Both the position numbers and the translations under genes were made by a program. The notes under the pieces are model-generated. The model ran no database searches. It saw nothing but the letters and a program-made list of their open reading frames with translations, and was not told the origin of the DNA. From Pirellulaceae bacterium (GTDB lineage Bacteria > Planctomycetota > Planctomycetia > Pirellulales > Pirellulaceae), in assembly GCA_030681235.1 (NCBI GenBank), contig JAUXWY010000342.1, forward strand, positions 1-42,761: a stretch of DNA of 42,761 bases. The letters are read 5' to 3'. Below, piece after piece: positions 16,374 to 24,460 of this stretch. Every line of letters starts with the position of its first letter. Position 1 is the stretch's first letter.

Positions 16374-16826
16374 GGAAAACGGTCGGCTCCCGTTCCAGAG
16401 GTTTTGACACCTCCTTTTTTCATTTTTTGGCAAAGTGCAAACTTTTGTAACTTTCTGGTCTTGATTTCTCGGCGAGTGAAGCACAGAATAGTCGATGCAC
16501 ACCTGTGCGGCTTAAAGTTGCATCGCTAACAAGGAACGGGGATCGCCATGATCTCTGCTTGTTTGTCCTGACAACAACAAACTTCACGAACGACAACTCG
16601 GAGTTTTGCCTACTTGGCCTTTTGTCTTAAAAGGCAGATTGTCTTAAAAGGCAGAGCTTGAATGGCAGCAAACGATGGGTGGTTTTTCGGTTTTTTGGTG
16701 GTGCAACGGAAAGTCAGGAGTTTTGGGTTACGACCGGGACCAATGATAACCTTATACCTTACTGTCTGAGGTTCCTGGAAGCGTGATCCGTGTTGTTCGT
16801 TACTTTTTTCTAATGGAGGGTGTCTT
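16374..16826 (+). other. Long leader region before the first DUF1559 gene, 453 bases
   Basis: No gene is seen here. The stretch is AT-richer than its neighbours and contains the tandem 17-bp duplication and hairpin at 16617-16655. GGAGGG before the ATG at 16827 is the ribosome-binding site. The promoter probably lies within it but I could not fix a good -35/-10 pair. Confidence 0.5.
16617..16655 (+). repeat. 17-bp tandem duplication forming alternative hairpins
   Basis: TTGTCTTAAAAGGCAGA occurs twice in perfect tandem (16622-16638 and 16639-16655). GCCTTTT at 16617-16623 can pair with AAAAGGC in the first copy (16629-16635) or the second (16646-16652). So two mutually exclusive stems are possible in the DUF1559 leader. 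Confidence 0.6.
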
Positions 16827-17903
16827 ATGACACTAAATCGCAAGCAGGGTTTTACCCTGGTAGAGCTGTTGGTGGTGATTGCGATCATCGCCGTTTTGAT
16901 CGGCTTGTTGCTGCCCGCTGTTCAGCAGGCTCGCGAAGCCGCTCGTCGCGCCCAGTGCGCCAACAATTGCAAGCAAATGGGCTTGGCAACGTTGAACTTC
17001 GACTCAACTTACAAAGTATTGCCACCATCGGGCTTGGGTTGGGATCCGCTGAAGCGTCCTGAACTCGGTCCTCCGGGTGGTGCTAGCTGGCATCAAAAGG
17101 TCGGTACCTTGACCTATCTGCTGCCATACATGGAACTGGACAACTTGGACACCCGCATCAGGGTTGCCAAGAACGTGGAACGCTTTGTGTTCCAAGGCAC
17201 TCACTTTCCTCCATTTGCCTATCAGCCGCCGCATCTAAATGCGACGACTCAATGGTGGGCGACGGACGACATGTGGTATGCCGCTGGCGCTCGCGTTCCA
17301 GCCTTTACCTGCCCAACCCAGAACTTGTCGGAACTGGCCCCAAACACCATGTTCCACATGGTCAACGGTCCTGAACGACCTGTTAGTAACACCTTGTGGG
17401 GTGCTTACTTCGGTTCTCCAGACGGAGCGCAATTGGGCAAGAGCAATTACAGCTCGAATGCAGGCTTCATCGGTCGCTTGCCAATGCCGACCACTCACCC
17501 TCAATGGGAAAAGTGGGAAGGTCCTTTCACCAACCGATCTCGAGTTCGTCAACCTGTATCTGACGGCAACTCCTACACCATGGCCTTCGGCGAGCACGTC
17601 GGTGGTTTGGATGAAGGTTTGCTGGGCACCGGTATCATCAAGATGAACTGGGCTTTGGCTTGGGTTGGTGCTGGTGGTTTGCCAACCGCTTGGGGTATTG
17701 CCCGACCAACTTTCAACGAAGCTTACGACGTGATCGATCCAGGTCATCGTTGGTACCGCTATGGTAGCGAACATCCACAAGTTGTGAATTTCTCGCGAAT
17801 TGACGGTTCGGTTGCTGCAATTGAAAAGGGTGTTCGCGTCTTGGACTGGCGTAACTTCACCGGTATGAACGACCGAGCAAACTTCGACCTGGGTAACCAA
17901 TAG
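16827..17903 (+). CDS. DUF1559 pseudopilin-like protein, first copy
   Basis: A 358-residue protein with a type IV/type II pseudopilin N-terminus: [20 protein letters not shown] at residues 7-26, cut before Phe by a prepilin peptidase, then a long hydrophobic helix continuing into [12 protein letters not shown]. The remaining ~320 residues are the planctomycete-specific DUF1559 domain with [17 protein letters not shown] near the end. Its members are exported and numerous in planctomycetes; the role is not settled. GGAGGG is upstream. It is followed by a hairpin terminator and a 56-residue lipoprotein, as in the second copy at 21896. Confidence 0.93.
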   Translation: MTLNRKQGFTLVELLVVIAIIAVLIGLLLPAVQQAREAARRAQCANNCKQMGLATLNFDSTYKVLPPSGLGWDPLKRPELGPPGGASWHQKVGTLTYLLPYMELDNLDTRIRVAKNVERFVFQGTHFPPFAYQPPHLNATTQWWATDDMWYAAGARVPAFTCPTQNLSELAPNTMFHMVNGPERPVSNTLWGAYFGSPDGAQLGKSNYSSNAGFIGRLPMPTTHPQWEKWEGPFTNRSRVRQPVSDGNSYTMAFGEHVGGLDEGLLGTGIIKMNWALAWVGAGGLPTAWGIARPTFNEAYDVIDPGHRWYRYGSEHPQVVNFSRIDGSVAAIEKGVRVLDWRNFTGMNDRANFDLGNQ

Positions 17904-17946
17904 TCGTTTGAGCTGAGTTGCTATGTGGCTCTAACTTGATACAATG

Positions 17947-17984
17947 CAGAGGCGGGCCTTCGGTCCCGTCTCTGTATTTTTTTT
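17947..17984 (+). terminator. Hairpin with T-tract between pseudopilin and lipoprotein
   Basis: CAGAGGCGGG (17947-17956) pairs with CCCGTCTCTG (17965-17974, one G-U pair) and is followed by a run of eight T. It stands between the pseudopilin stop and the small lipoprotein start, so it may act as a partial terminator. Confidence 0.8.
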
Positions 17985-18026
17985 CTGAACCCTGCACCAC
18001 AGGGTTCTATTAACAAGGGTGATTGA

Positions 18027-18197
18027 ATGATGAAGAAATTGGTTGGTTTTTTCCTCGCCGCGTTCGCCGTGGCGGTCATCGGTTGCGGCGGTCCTGCAAA
18101 GCCGGTCGTTCCTACCGAGGGGCCAAAAATGACGACGGACCCCACGAAAATGGACGAAAAGGGCAATTCCGAAAAGGTAATGGCTCCTGAAGAGTAG
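18027..18197 (+). CDS. Small lipoprotein, 56 residues
   Basis: A short ORF starting ATG ATG AAG at 18027, with AAGGGTG upstream. Translation gives a signal peptide of MMKKLVGFFLAAFAVAV type and the lipobox V-I-G-C20. Cys20 would be lipidated and the mature part is 37 residues, polar and Pro/Lys/Glu-rich. It lies 123 bases after the pseudopilin and before its own terminator at 18235. The same pseudopilin-lipoprotein order occurs at 21896-23495. I recognise no family. It is too short for automated calls, but signal, lipobox, ribosome site and flanking terminators support it. Confidence 0.82.
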   Translation: MMKKLVGFFLAAFAVAVIGCGGPAKPVVPTEGPKMTTDPTKMDEKGNSEKVMAPEE

Positions 18198-18234
18198 TCG
18201 ATTGCCGTAACGTTGTCTTTGAGTCAACACGAAT

Positions 18235-18267
18235 CCCAGCGAGTGTTAACATTCGCTGGGGTTTTTT
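18235..18267 (+). terminator. Intrinsic terminator after the small lipoprotein
   Basis: CCCAGCGA (18235-18242) pairs with TCGCTGGG (18253-18260), and the inner bases (GTGTTAACAT) extend the pairing. A run of six T follows. The stop of the convergent DUF6065 gene lies inside it, so it separates both transcripts. Confidence 0.85.
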
Positions 18268-19124
18268 GTGGATTCGAGGTCGTTATGCAGTTGGATTGGC
18301 AAGGGGCCCGCTGGTGTTCGAGAGCGTGGGCAGCCTAATTCTGCGGGACGCTCGGTTTGGGCTGTCGACTCTTCGTTCTTGCGCAGGATCTTTTGATGTG
18401 TATGTGGAAACGGCGTTCCATACACGTCTTGGCCGTTGAAGTATCGACGTCCGACTCCGTCTCGGTTTGCGGTGTCGCGAGTTTCTCGTTCAAGCCCAAC
18501 GTCCCGACCGGCCTGCTGTTCCTCGTGGATTTCGTCGTCGGAGAAAACGCGGTAGGCGTCGATCAGATCGAAGTTGTCGATAAACGTTCGCGGGAATGGA
18601 ATAAAGGCCGACAACAGATCTCCCGGCTTTATTTCGACCGGATGATTCGGCCGCGTCAGCTTGAGGTTGAATGTAAAGTCTCGTCGCAAATTATCCGCTT
18701 CGACCACGCCAGTCATGTTTTGCAACCCATCGATGAATGAATTGGGTGGCTGGATGGTCATCAAACTCACGTTCGGCGGAGTCCGCAACGAAAAGGCGGT
18801 CTGTACGGTCACGATCCCCAGCCCAAAATGCGAGGAGATCGATTGGAGGCAACCAAAGCGCTGTTGCTCCTCCTGGTTGTGGATCGTGACCGTCGTGTCC
18901 GTTAGCGCCGGGCCGCCGTTCCATATTAGCGTCGCATGAAACATCGACTTCATCGCAAAGCCGTGTTGGTTCCCCATAATCAATGGCAAGCAAAAATAAG
19001 CGTGCCGCGAAAACCACTCGCGCTTGTTGTGACCACGAAGATTAAAGAACAACTTCTCGTGTTGTCCTTTGTAATAGTCGTCATAGGGAACGACCGCAAT
19101 CGTGTCGGGCGGCACAGTCAACAT
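18246..19124 (-). CDS. DUF6065 family protein
   Basis: A 292-residue protein that I assign to DUF6065, whose function is unknown. Conserved-looking stretches are HAYFCLPLIMGNQHGFA (about 40-58), WNGGPA, ISSHFGLGIVTVQT and the hydrophobic TGVVEADN. The last ~90 residues are polar and rich in Glu, Arg and Pro. ATG at 19124 has AAGGAA eight bases upstream. A 2OG-Fe(II) oxygenase gene lies 49 bases upstream in the same direction, so the pair is likely cotranscribed. No signal peptide or membrane segment is seen. The family call rests on resemblance I recall, not on a search. Confidence 0.72.
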   Translation of the reverse strand: MLTVPPDTIAVVPYDDYYKGQHEKLFFNLRGHNKREWFSRHAYFCLPLIMGNQHGFAMKSMFHATLIWNGGPALTDTTVTIHNQEEQQRFGCLQSISSHFGLGIVTVQTAFSLRTPPNVSLMTIQPPNSFIDGLQNMTGVVEADNLRRDFTFNLKLTRPNHPVEIKPGDLLSAFIPFPRTFIDNFDLIDAYRVFSDDEIHEEQQAGRDVGLERETRDTANRDGVGRRYFNGQDVYGTPFPHTHQKILRKNEESTAQTERPAELGCPRSRTPAGPLPIQLHNDLESTKNPSEC

Positions 19125-19173
19125 TACAGGTTCCTTTCCGACCCAATTTCGAACTTCAACACATGGCGTTGAG

Positions 19174-19782
19174 CTAGAATCGATACTCGTGTGATGGGTC
19201 GAATGTCAAGAACGACGCAATGGTGTGACGCATGCCCTTTGTAACGGCGCGAACGCCATGCAGGTACTTCAACGTTCCAGGAAACACGACCAGTGTTCCG
19301 GGTTTCGGTTTCAATTCCAGTTTGAAATTTGGGAAATAGATTTCACCTCCACCGTAATCATCGTTGAGGTAGATGACCGATGCTAAACTACGCCACGGGA
19401 AAGGGTGCGGTGCTCCGCCGGGATTTTCGGCATCCGCATGGGGATGAAGTTCGTAGCCGACGGGCCAACGTGCAAAGTTGACGACGTCCGCGTACAACGG
19501 TTGCTGCGGTCCCAAATGTTCTGTCAACTGTCCGGAAACCAACTCCAAAACACGATCTCGCGTGTCGCGAAACAACTGAACGGTGGCTTGATCCGGAACA
19601 TCGCTGGGAGTTAATGTTCGGCCTTTCCAGTAATCGCTGGTTCCTTGCAGTTGTCCAAACTTGTCTTCGTGTCGGTCCAAACAGTCCAGAAACTGAGCGA
19701 TCTCAGCGGCGCTCAAGAAATGGGGGACGCGCAGTGGGAAGATCGTCAACGCGTCGATTTCATTGCGCACAGCCAATAGCAT
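19174..19782 (-). CDS. 2OG-Fe(II) oxygenase
   Basis: A 202-residue protein of the prolyl-4-hydroxylase-type 2-oxoglutarate/Fe(II) oxygenases. The iron triad is H115-x-D117 (in LHPHADAEN) and H175 (in LKYLHGV), with R185 (GMRHTIASF) placed to bind 2-oxoglutarate. The Y..GGEIYFPNF segment lies between. ATG at 19782 is preferred because AAGGA is eight bases upstream; ATG at 19791 touches it. The frame is open to 20331 but overlaps the divergent gene, so that is not used. It is upstream of DUF6065. The substrate, protein or small molecule, is not known. Confidence 0.9.
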   Translation of the reverse strand: MLLAVRNEIDALTIFPLRVPHFLSAAEIAQFLDCLDRHEDKFGQLQGTSDYWKGRTLTPSDVPDQATVQLFRDTRDRVLELVSGQLTEHLGPQQPLYADVVNFARWPVGYELHPHADAENPGGAPHPFPWRSLASVIYLNDDYGGGEIYFPNFKLELKPKPGTLVVFPGTLKYLHGVRAVTKGMRHTIASFLTFDPSHEYRF

Positions 19783-19850
19783 GTCGGTCATCCTTCGAGT
19801 AAAGTTCGATACGCTGTCCTCACTTTTTTCTTTTTTCGGAGTCCTGCTGC

Positions 19851-21332
19851 ATGTACATGACATGGCCGCGCGTGAAGTCCGTTTGTAAGCCGTGGTCTTG
19901 TTGTCGGGCCGTTGCGATTCGCGTGATCGTGAGGAATCTTTCAATTGCAACGATCGTTTTGTTTCATTTCGCTGGCGCCGGGGTTGGCCCGGAGAAGCTG
20001 TACTCTCAAGTCCGCAAAATGGAGCGCGGGGAATCTCCGATCGGCAATCCGTTGCAGGGGTTGGTTCCCTACTCCGCGCCAACTCCAGATCGTTTTCCTC
20101 ACAGCTTGGAATTTGATTACATCGGTTTGGCCCACTTGGTCGTCGGCGAAGGAGAATACGATTGGCAACCTGTGGAAAAGAAGTTGGATGGGATCGCCGG
20201 CCGAGGCAATCAAGCGGTACTGCGAATTTATATGGAGTATCCCGGAAAGCAGGATGGCATTCCCAAATATTTGAGCGATCGCGGATTGAAGATCCATGAA
20301 TACATGAATGAAAACACCGCCCCATTTCCACCGCAAAAAGTTTGGACGCCCGACTACGAAGATCCCAACTTGCGGCGGATGTTGCGAGACTTTATTGCCG
20401 CGTTTGGCCAGCGTTACGATGGCGACCCGCGCTTGGCGTATCTGACGGCGGGACTGTTGGGCACGTGGGGCGAGTGGCACACTTATCCGAAGTCCGATCT
20501 TTGGGCGAGTCAACGTACGCAGGGCGAAGTCGTGGACGCTTACGAAAAGCACTTTCGCGTGACACCCGTTTTGCTGCGATACCCTGCGGGCAAAGGGCAC
20601 TACGCTCAAGTTGAAAATGCTTCGCGTCCATTTGGTTACCACGACGACTCGCTCTGTTGGGCCACGTTGGAAACAGGCCGCTCAGACGATGATTGGTTTT
20701 TTGTCCCAGCGCTCAAGGCCGCTGGTAAAGCGGCGGAGAACAAATGGCGCACCCAGCCGATTGGTGGCGAAATCCGACCGGAAGTTTGGGGGAAGATTTT
20801 TGATGACTCGGTCGACATTCCCCAGGCCCAGTCGTTTGCCGAATGCGCTGCGGCGCTGCATCTAACTTGGACCATGGACACAGGGATGTTTCGCGAACCT
20901 GCTTCAGAAGCTCGCCTGAAGAACGCGCTCCGCGAAGTGGCGAAGTTGGGCTATGAATTCTATGTCCCCGAATGTGAGTTTGCTCAGCGGGTCACCGAGG
21001 ATCAAATGCCGGTGACCGTTCAGGTGATCAATCAAGGTATCGCCCCGATGTATCACGCTTGGCCGTTGGAATTCGCCGCCGTAAACTCGGATGGCATCCA
21101 AGTTAAACGGTGGCCGCAAAAGTCCAATCTGACGAAAGTTTTGCCTGGGCCGTCCGGTCGAAAAATTCCAGCCGACTTGGACATTGGTCCATTACCGGCG
21201 GGACGTTACACGCTGACGATGCGAGTGGTGAACCCATTGCCCAACGGCAAACCGCTGCAGTTTGCCAACCGCGAATGGGGGCAAACGCTGTCGGATGCCG
21301 TGACGCTCGGGACCTTCGAGAAAACGGAATAA
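19851..21332 (+). CDS. DUF4832 domain protein, likely exported
   Basis: A 493-residue protein with an apparent N-terminal membrane or signal segment (near 30-48, SIATIVLFHFAGAGVG). The central TIM-barrel-like domain includes FDYIGLAHLVVGEGEYDW, VLRIYMEYPG and TAGLLGTWGEWHTYP, typical of DUF4832 proteins related to glycoside hydrolases. A C-terminal beta domain (about 400-490) includes PVTVQVINQGIAPMYHAWP. The putative substrate is unknown. ATG at 19851 is preceded by GGAG. It is divergent from the oxygenase gene with only 68 bases between starts and is followed by a palindromic repeat element. Confidence 0.85.
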   Translation: MYMTWPRVKSVCKPWSCCRAVAIRVIVRNLSIATIVLFHFAGAGVGPEKLYSQVRKMERGESPIGNPLQGLVPYSAPTPDRFPHSLEFDYIGLAHLVVGEGEYDWQPVEKKLDGIAGRGNQAVLRIYMEYPGKQDGIPKYLSDRGLKIHEYMNENTAPFPPQKVWTPDYEDPNLRRMLRDFIAAFGQRYDGDPRLAYLTAGLLGTWGEWHTYPKSDLWASQRTQGEVVDAYEKHFRVTPVLLRYPAGKGHYAQVENASRPFGYHDDSLCWATLETGRSDDDWFFVPALKAAGKAAENKWRTQPIGGEIRPEVWGKIFDDSVDIPQAQSFAECAAALHLTWTMDTGMFREPASEARLKNALREVAKLGYEFYVPECEFAQRVTEDQMPVTVQVINQGIAPMYHAWPLEFAAVNSDGIQVKRWPQKSNLTKVLPGPSGRKIPADLDIGPLPAGRYTLTMRVVNPLPNGKPLQFANREWGQTLSDAVTLGTFEKTE

Positions 21333-21374
21333 GTGGCGCTGCCCGTTGGGCCGGCCCCGCCTACACAACGGCAA

Positions 21375-21473
21375 TTTAGCAAGCGCTGGTGTACCGGCTT
21401 TAGCCGGCGGGGTTGTGAAAACGGCCTTTTCAGCTACCCGCCGGCTGAAGCCGGTACACCAGCGTTTGCTAAA
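21375..21473. repeat. Palindromic intergenic element, copy 2
   Basis: Left arm 21375-21410 and right arm 21438-21473 are 36-bp inverted repeats matching at 34 of 36 bases. The 27-base spacer contains a further weak dyad (GAAAAC...GCC TTTTC). The element stands 42 bases after the DUF4832 stop. Copies at 1-71 and 39385-39484 share the arms and much of the spacer. Confidence 0.92.
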
Positions 21474-21677
21474 CCGATGCCGTTATGAGGTCTCGGGTTT
21501 TCCAAAGCCGGTACACCAGCGCTTGCTAAATTGATGCCGTTATGAGTTCTCGGGTTTTCCAAAGCCGGTACACCAGCGTTTGCTAAACCGATGCCGTTAT
21601 GAGTTCTCGGGTTTTCCAAAGCCGGTACACCAGCGTTTGCTAAACCGATGCCGTAATGAGTTCTCGGGTTTTCCAAA
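21450..21677. repeat. Four 57-bp tandem repeats
   Basis: Units at 21450-21506, 21507-21563, 21564-21620 and 21621-21677, nearly identical, each starting GCCGGTACACCAGCG and ending GGGTTTTCCAAA. The unit is the distal right arm of the palindromic element joined to its 3' flank, so the array looks like a local amplification of that junction. 57 is a multiple of three, so a long open frame exists on the - strand, but it has no gene-like features. Confidence 0.92.
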
Positions 21678-21895
21678 GCCGGAGTCGCCCAACACGGGGG
21701 CCGGGAGAGGTTTTGTTCGCTTTTCCGGTCTATTTTGGGGGCTTCGTGTGCAAAACACTTGTTGTGAAGTTACCGTTAGGATTGGTGAAAATTGGGGGAT
21801 TGATCCTTGCCCTTCCGCCTGGAGTTTCTTAATCTATTGGTCGAGACGGTGGAAGTTGTAGCGCTCGAAATCCCTATTCATTCAAGGTTGTTACC
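21678..21895 (+). other. Leader of the second DUF1559 gene
   Basis: A non-coding stretch between the tandem repeats and the ATG at 21896. AAGG lies eight bases before the ATG. I see no clear promoter pair or other structure. Confidence 0.4.
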
Positions 21896-22954
21896 ATGTC
21901 CCGAATCAGAAATGCCAAACGATCTGGCTTCACGCTGGTGGAGTTGTTGGTGGTGATTGCGATCATCGGTGTGTTGATGGGGTTGTTGCTCCCCGCGGTA
22001 CAAATGGCTCGGGAGGCTGCTCGGCGTGCTTCGTGCCAAAACAACTTGCGGCAGTTGGGTTTGGCCGTGATGAACTACGAAAGCGCCCGGCAAAAGTTGC
22101 CACCGGGTTATACGCAGACGCGAATTAATGCTGCTGGTGTGGTTTATCCAGGAACCGGTTCAACTTCGGGCTTTAGCTACCAAGGTCATTCCGCGTTTTA
22201 CTACTTGCTCCCCTACATCGAGATGGGCAATGTTTACGACAATATGGACGCAAGGATCCCTGCTAATAATCGTGTGACGGATCCAACCTTATTTCGAGCG
22301 TCAACGGTCCTCAAGATGTTGCTGTGCCCATCGGACCAGTTGACTGGCCAGTCGGAGCGTCATACCAACGGTGAGTACTATGGTATGACCACTTATAAAA
22401 TGAATGGTGGATCACGTCCAATATATTTTTCTTTAGCAACCAACGATGGAATGTTTATGGGAGTATCGATTCCCAGAGGCACTGGTTTTGTTTTCGGTGC
22501 AGGCGGTGTTCCTGGAAAAGAAATTCGCATCCCAGAAGTGCTCGACGGGATGAGCAATACCATCTTGTTCGGTGAACGCGAACACATGGATGACAACTTT
22601 GATTCCTTTACCACGGCGGGCTGGAACAGCGGCAGCACGATTCGCACTTGGGCTCGTTGGTATCCAAGCACTGGCGGTACGGGAATGGCGAATATATTTG
22701 GCGGCGCCTTTGCTCCAATCAACTACAAGACTCCGTGGGCTCATGGTCAATCGGGAGCGCCAACATCCCAAAATGCTTGGTTTTTTTTCCAGGACATGCG
22801 ACTGAGCACGTTTGGCAGTGCCCACCCGGGCGGGGCCAATTTTTCGATGGGTGATGGATCGACGAAATTCATTTCTGACGAAATGCCACAAACCGTGTTG
22901 GCCTTGCATTGCCAACGGGCGGATGGCCAGGTAATCAACGCCGATTCGTACTAG
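21896..22954 (+). CDS. DUF1559 pseudopilin-like protein, second copy
   Basis: A 352-residue DUF1559 protein with the prepilin-type N-terminus [20 protein letters not shown] (residues 10-29) and the following RE(A)ARRASC stretch. It differs from the first copy in the core (GYTQTR, YPGTGSTSGFSY) but shares the late HPGG/GDGSTKF motif. It should be processed by a prepilin peptidase and exported; the role is unknown. A hairpin terminator and a lipoprotein follow, the same layout as the first copy. Confidence 0.93.
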   Translation: MSRIRNAKRSGFTLVELLVVIAIIGVLMGLLLPAVQMAREAARRASCQNNLRQLGLAVMNYESARQKLPPGYTQTRINAAGVVYPGTGSTSGFSYQGHSAFYYLLPYIEMGNVYDNMDARIPANNRVTDPTLFRASTVLKMLLCPSDQLTGQSERHTNGEYYGMTTYKMNGGSRPIYFSLATNDGMFMGVSIPRGTGFVFGAGGVPGKEIRIPEVLDGMSNTILFGEREHMDDNFDSFTTAGWNSGSTIRTWARWYPSTGGTGMANIFGGAFAPINYKTPWAHGQSGAPTSQNAWFFFQDMRLSTFGSAHPGGANFSMGDGSTKFISDEMPQTVLALHCQRADGQVINADSY

Positions 22955-22982
22955 ACTTTCGATGAACACTTCGAGCCAATCG

Positions 22983-23019
22983 GGCAGTTTTGATCTTTGA
23001 TCCGAACTGCCGTTTTTTT
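22983..23019 (+). terminator. Hairpin with T-tract between second pseudopilin and lipoprotein
   Basis: GGCAGTT (22983-22989) pairs with AACTGCC (23005-23011) across a 15-base loop, followed by a run of seven T starting at 23013. It lies in the 91-base gap before the lipoprotein, as in the first module. Confidence 0.7.
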
Positions 23020-23045
23020 GTTTTGATCTTTCTGGGAATTTGGAA

Positions 23046-23495
23046 ATGAAGCCCTCTGCCTTGATTTGTTTCGCCGTTGCTGGCCTGGTCTCAATCGCAG
23101 GTTGTGGAAAGACGGAATCCGAGCTTGTTCCCGTGACCGGAACCGTGAAGATCGATGGGGTATTGGCTCCGAACATCATGGTTCGTTTCATGCCAGACAT
23201 CATCGATAAAAACATGGGCCCATCCTCCTCGGCGATTACGAACGAAAAGGGTGAGTTCACGCTCAAGTGCGACGATCAACGGGATGGTGCCGTTGCGGGA
23301 AATCACGTGGTTACTTTTGTCGACATGGACGAAGAGCGACCAGCTCAGGGTGAAGAGTCGACTCGACCACCGCGAATTCACTCGGTTTGGACGACGGCCG
23401 CGGGGGGCAGTCGCGTGACGGTCACTGCGGGACAGCCCATCAATCTCGAGCTGAAGTTTAGCGATTTGCCGAAGGGAAGCCCGGGTCGCGACTGA
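23046..23495 (+). CDS. Lipoprotein with a carboxypeptidase-regulatory-like domain
   Basis: A 149-residue lipoprotein: signal MKPSALICFAVAGLVS, lipobox I-A-G-C20. The mature part is a short beta-sandwich: VPVTGTVKIDGVLAPNIMVRF, TNEKGEFTL and GNHVVTFVD, as in carboxypeptidase regulatory-like (transthyretin-like) domains. ATG at 23046 is used; the open frame includes a TTG two codons earlier. It follows the second DUF1559 gene after a hairpin, and its lipobox Cys is residue 20 as in the 56-residue lipoprotein. A role in assembling or anchoring the pseudopilin is inference. Confidence 0.87.
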   Translation: MKPSALICFAVAGLVSIAGCGKTESELVPVTGTVKIDGVLAPNIMVRFMPDIIDKNMGPSSSAITNEKGEFTLKCDDQRDGAVAGNHVVTFVDMDEERPAQGEESTRPPRIHSVWTTAAGGSRVTVTAGQPINLELKFSDLPKGSPGRD

Positions 23496-23554
23496 CAGTA
23501 AATCGATGCTTCTATTCTTATTGGGTATCTAACAAAAGCGATCGTTGCGCCGAA

Positions 23555-24388
23555 CTAACTCGATCGGCTGTAGCGAAAGATGCAACGGATGGCGCTGGCT
23601 AGATCGCCCAGACCGATCTTCTTGCCTTCGCGCCAACTGCGGGGTTGATAACTGATCGGCATTTCTTTGATGCGGGCGCCCAAGTTGGCCAACCGAGCGG
23701 TGACTTCGGGTTCAAACCCAAATCGGTTTTCTTTGAGCTTCAGCGAATCGATGGTCCAACGTGAAAAAGCCTTGTGGCACGTTTCCATGTCCGTGAGATT
23801 CAAGCCCAAGGTTTGGTTCGACAATCCGGTTAAGAAGCGATTGCCCCAGTACTGTAACCGGCTGCAACCTTGTGGTCGGCCGGCGACGAACCGAGAGCCG
23901 TAGACCACATCGGCAGCGCCATTGGCCAGTGGCAATAACAAAGCGACGATCTCGCTTGGGTCGTACTCGAGGTCGGCGTCTTGGATCACGACAAAATCGC
24001 CATCGGCCGCGGCCAAGCCTGTTCGCAGGGCGGCGCCTTTGCCCTGATTCTGTTCGTGATAGATCACGCGGACTCCTTCCAATCCAGCGATGGCGGCCAA
24101 GCGGTCGCGGGTGCCGTCGGTACTGCCGTCATCGACAATGATCACCTCGAGATTCAGCGGCTGGCGGAGGACGGCTTCAACCACCTGCAGGATGGTGGCG
24201 CGTTCGTTGTAAACTGGAATCACAACCGACACAGTATGTTGCGGCAGGAACGGAGCTTTGGGACACCCCAACATTCGTTCCAAGTCGGCCAATTGCTCTT
24301 CGACCCGCACGATAGTGTCTTGCGACTGTGGGGCAGTGGCTGAAGGTCGATTCGAAGTCGTGTTCTGCGGTTTGGTGGCAATGGTCAT
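23555..24388 (-). CDS. Family 2 glycosyltransferase, dolichyl/polyprenyl-phosphate type
   Basis: A 277-residue GT2 enzyme. After a polar N-terminus of about 50 residues the fold starts with VSVVIPVYNERATI, then EVIIVDDGSTDGTRD, NQGKGAALRTGL and the metal site QDADLEYDPSE. SRFVAGRP and DMETCHKAF follow. It most resembles the dolichyl-phosphate mannosyltransferase-type subgroup that transfers a sugar to polyprenyl phosphate. No membrane segment is seen, so it is probably peripheral. ATG at 24388 follows a small membrane protein gene by 72 bases. Confidence 0.93.
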   Translation of the reverse strand: MTIATKPQNTTSNRPSATAPQSQDTIVRVEEQLADLERMLGCPKAPFLPQHTVSVVIPVYNERATILQVVEAVLRQPLNLEVIIVDDGSTDGTRDRLAAIAGLEGVRVIYHEQNQGKGAALRTGLAAADGDFVVIQDADLEYDPSEIVALLLPLANGAADVVYGSRFVAGRPQGCSRLQYWGNRFLTGLSNQTLGLNLTDMETCHKAFSRWTIDSLKLKENRFGFEPEVTARLANLGARIKEMPISYQPRSWREGKKIGLGDLASAIRCIFRYSRSS

Positions 24389-24460
24389 TTCAGAACTTCT
24401 GATGGGGGTGCGTGTTTCGACGGAGGTCCGTCCGTCGTATGTGGGGCGACCTGCGGCGGC

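Noticed and set aside
19174..20331. 385-residue form of the 2OG oxygenase
   Set aside because: The extra N-terminus overlaps the divergent DUF4832 gene; the ribosome site supports a start at 19782.
21434..21676. 80-residue reverse-strand ORF over the 57-bp repeats
   Set aside because: It is a by-product of a repeat length divisible by three; no ribosome site and no gene-like neighbours.
21450..21677. Possible CRISPR array
   Set aside because: The 57-bp units abut directly with no unique spacers, and no cas gene is near.
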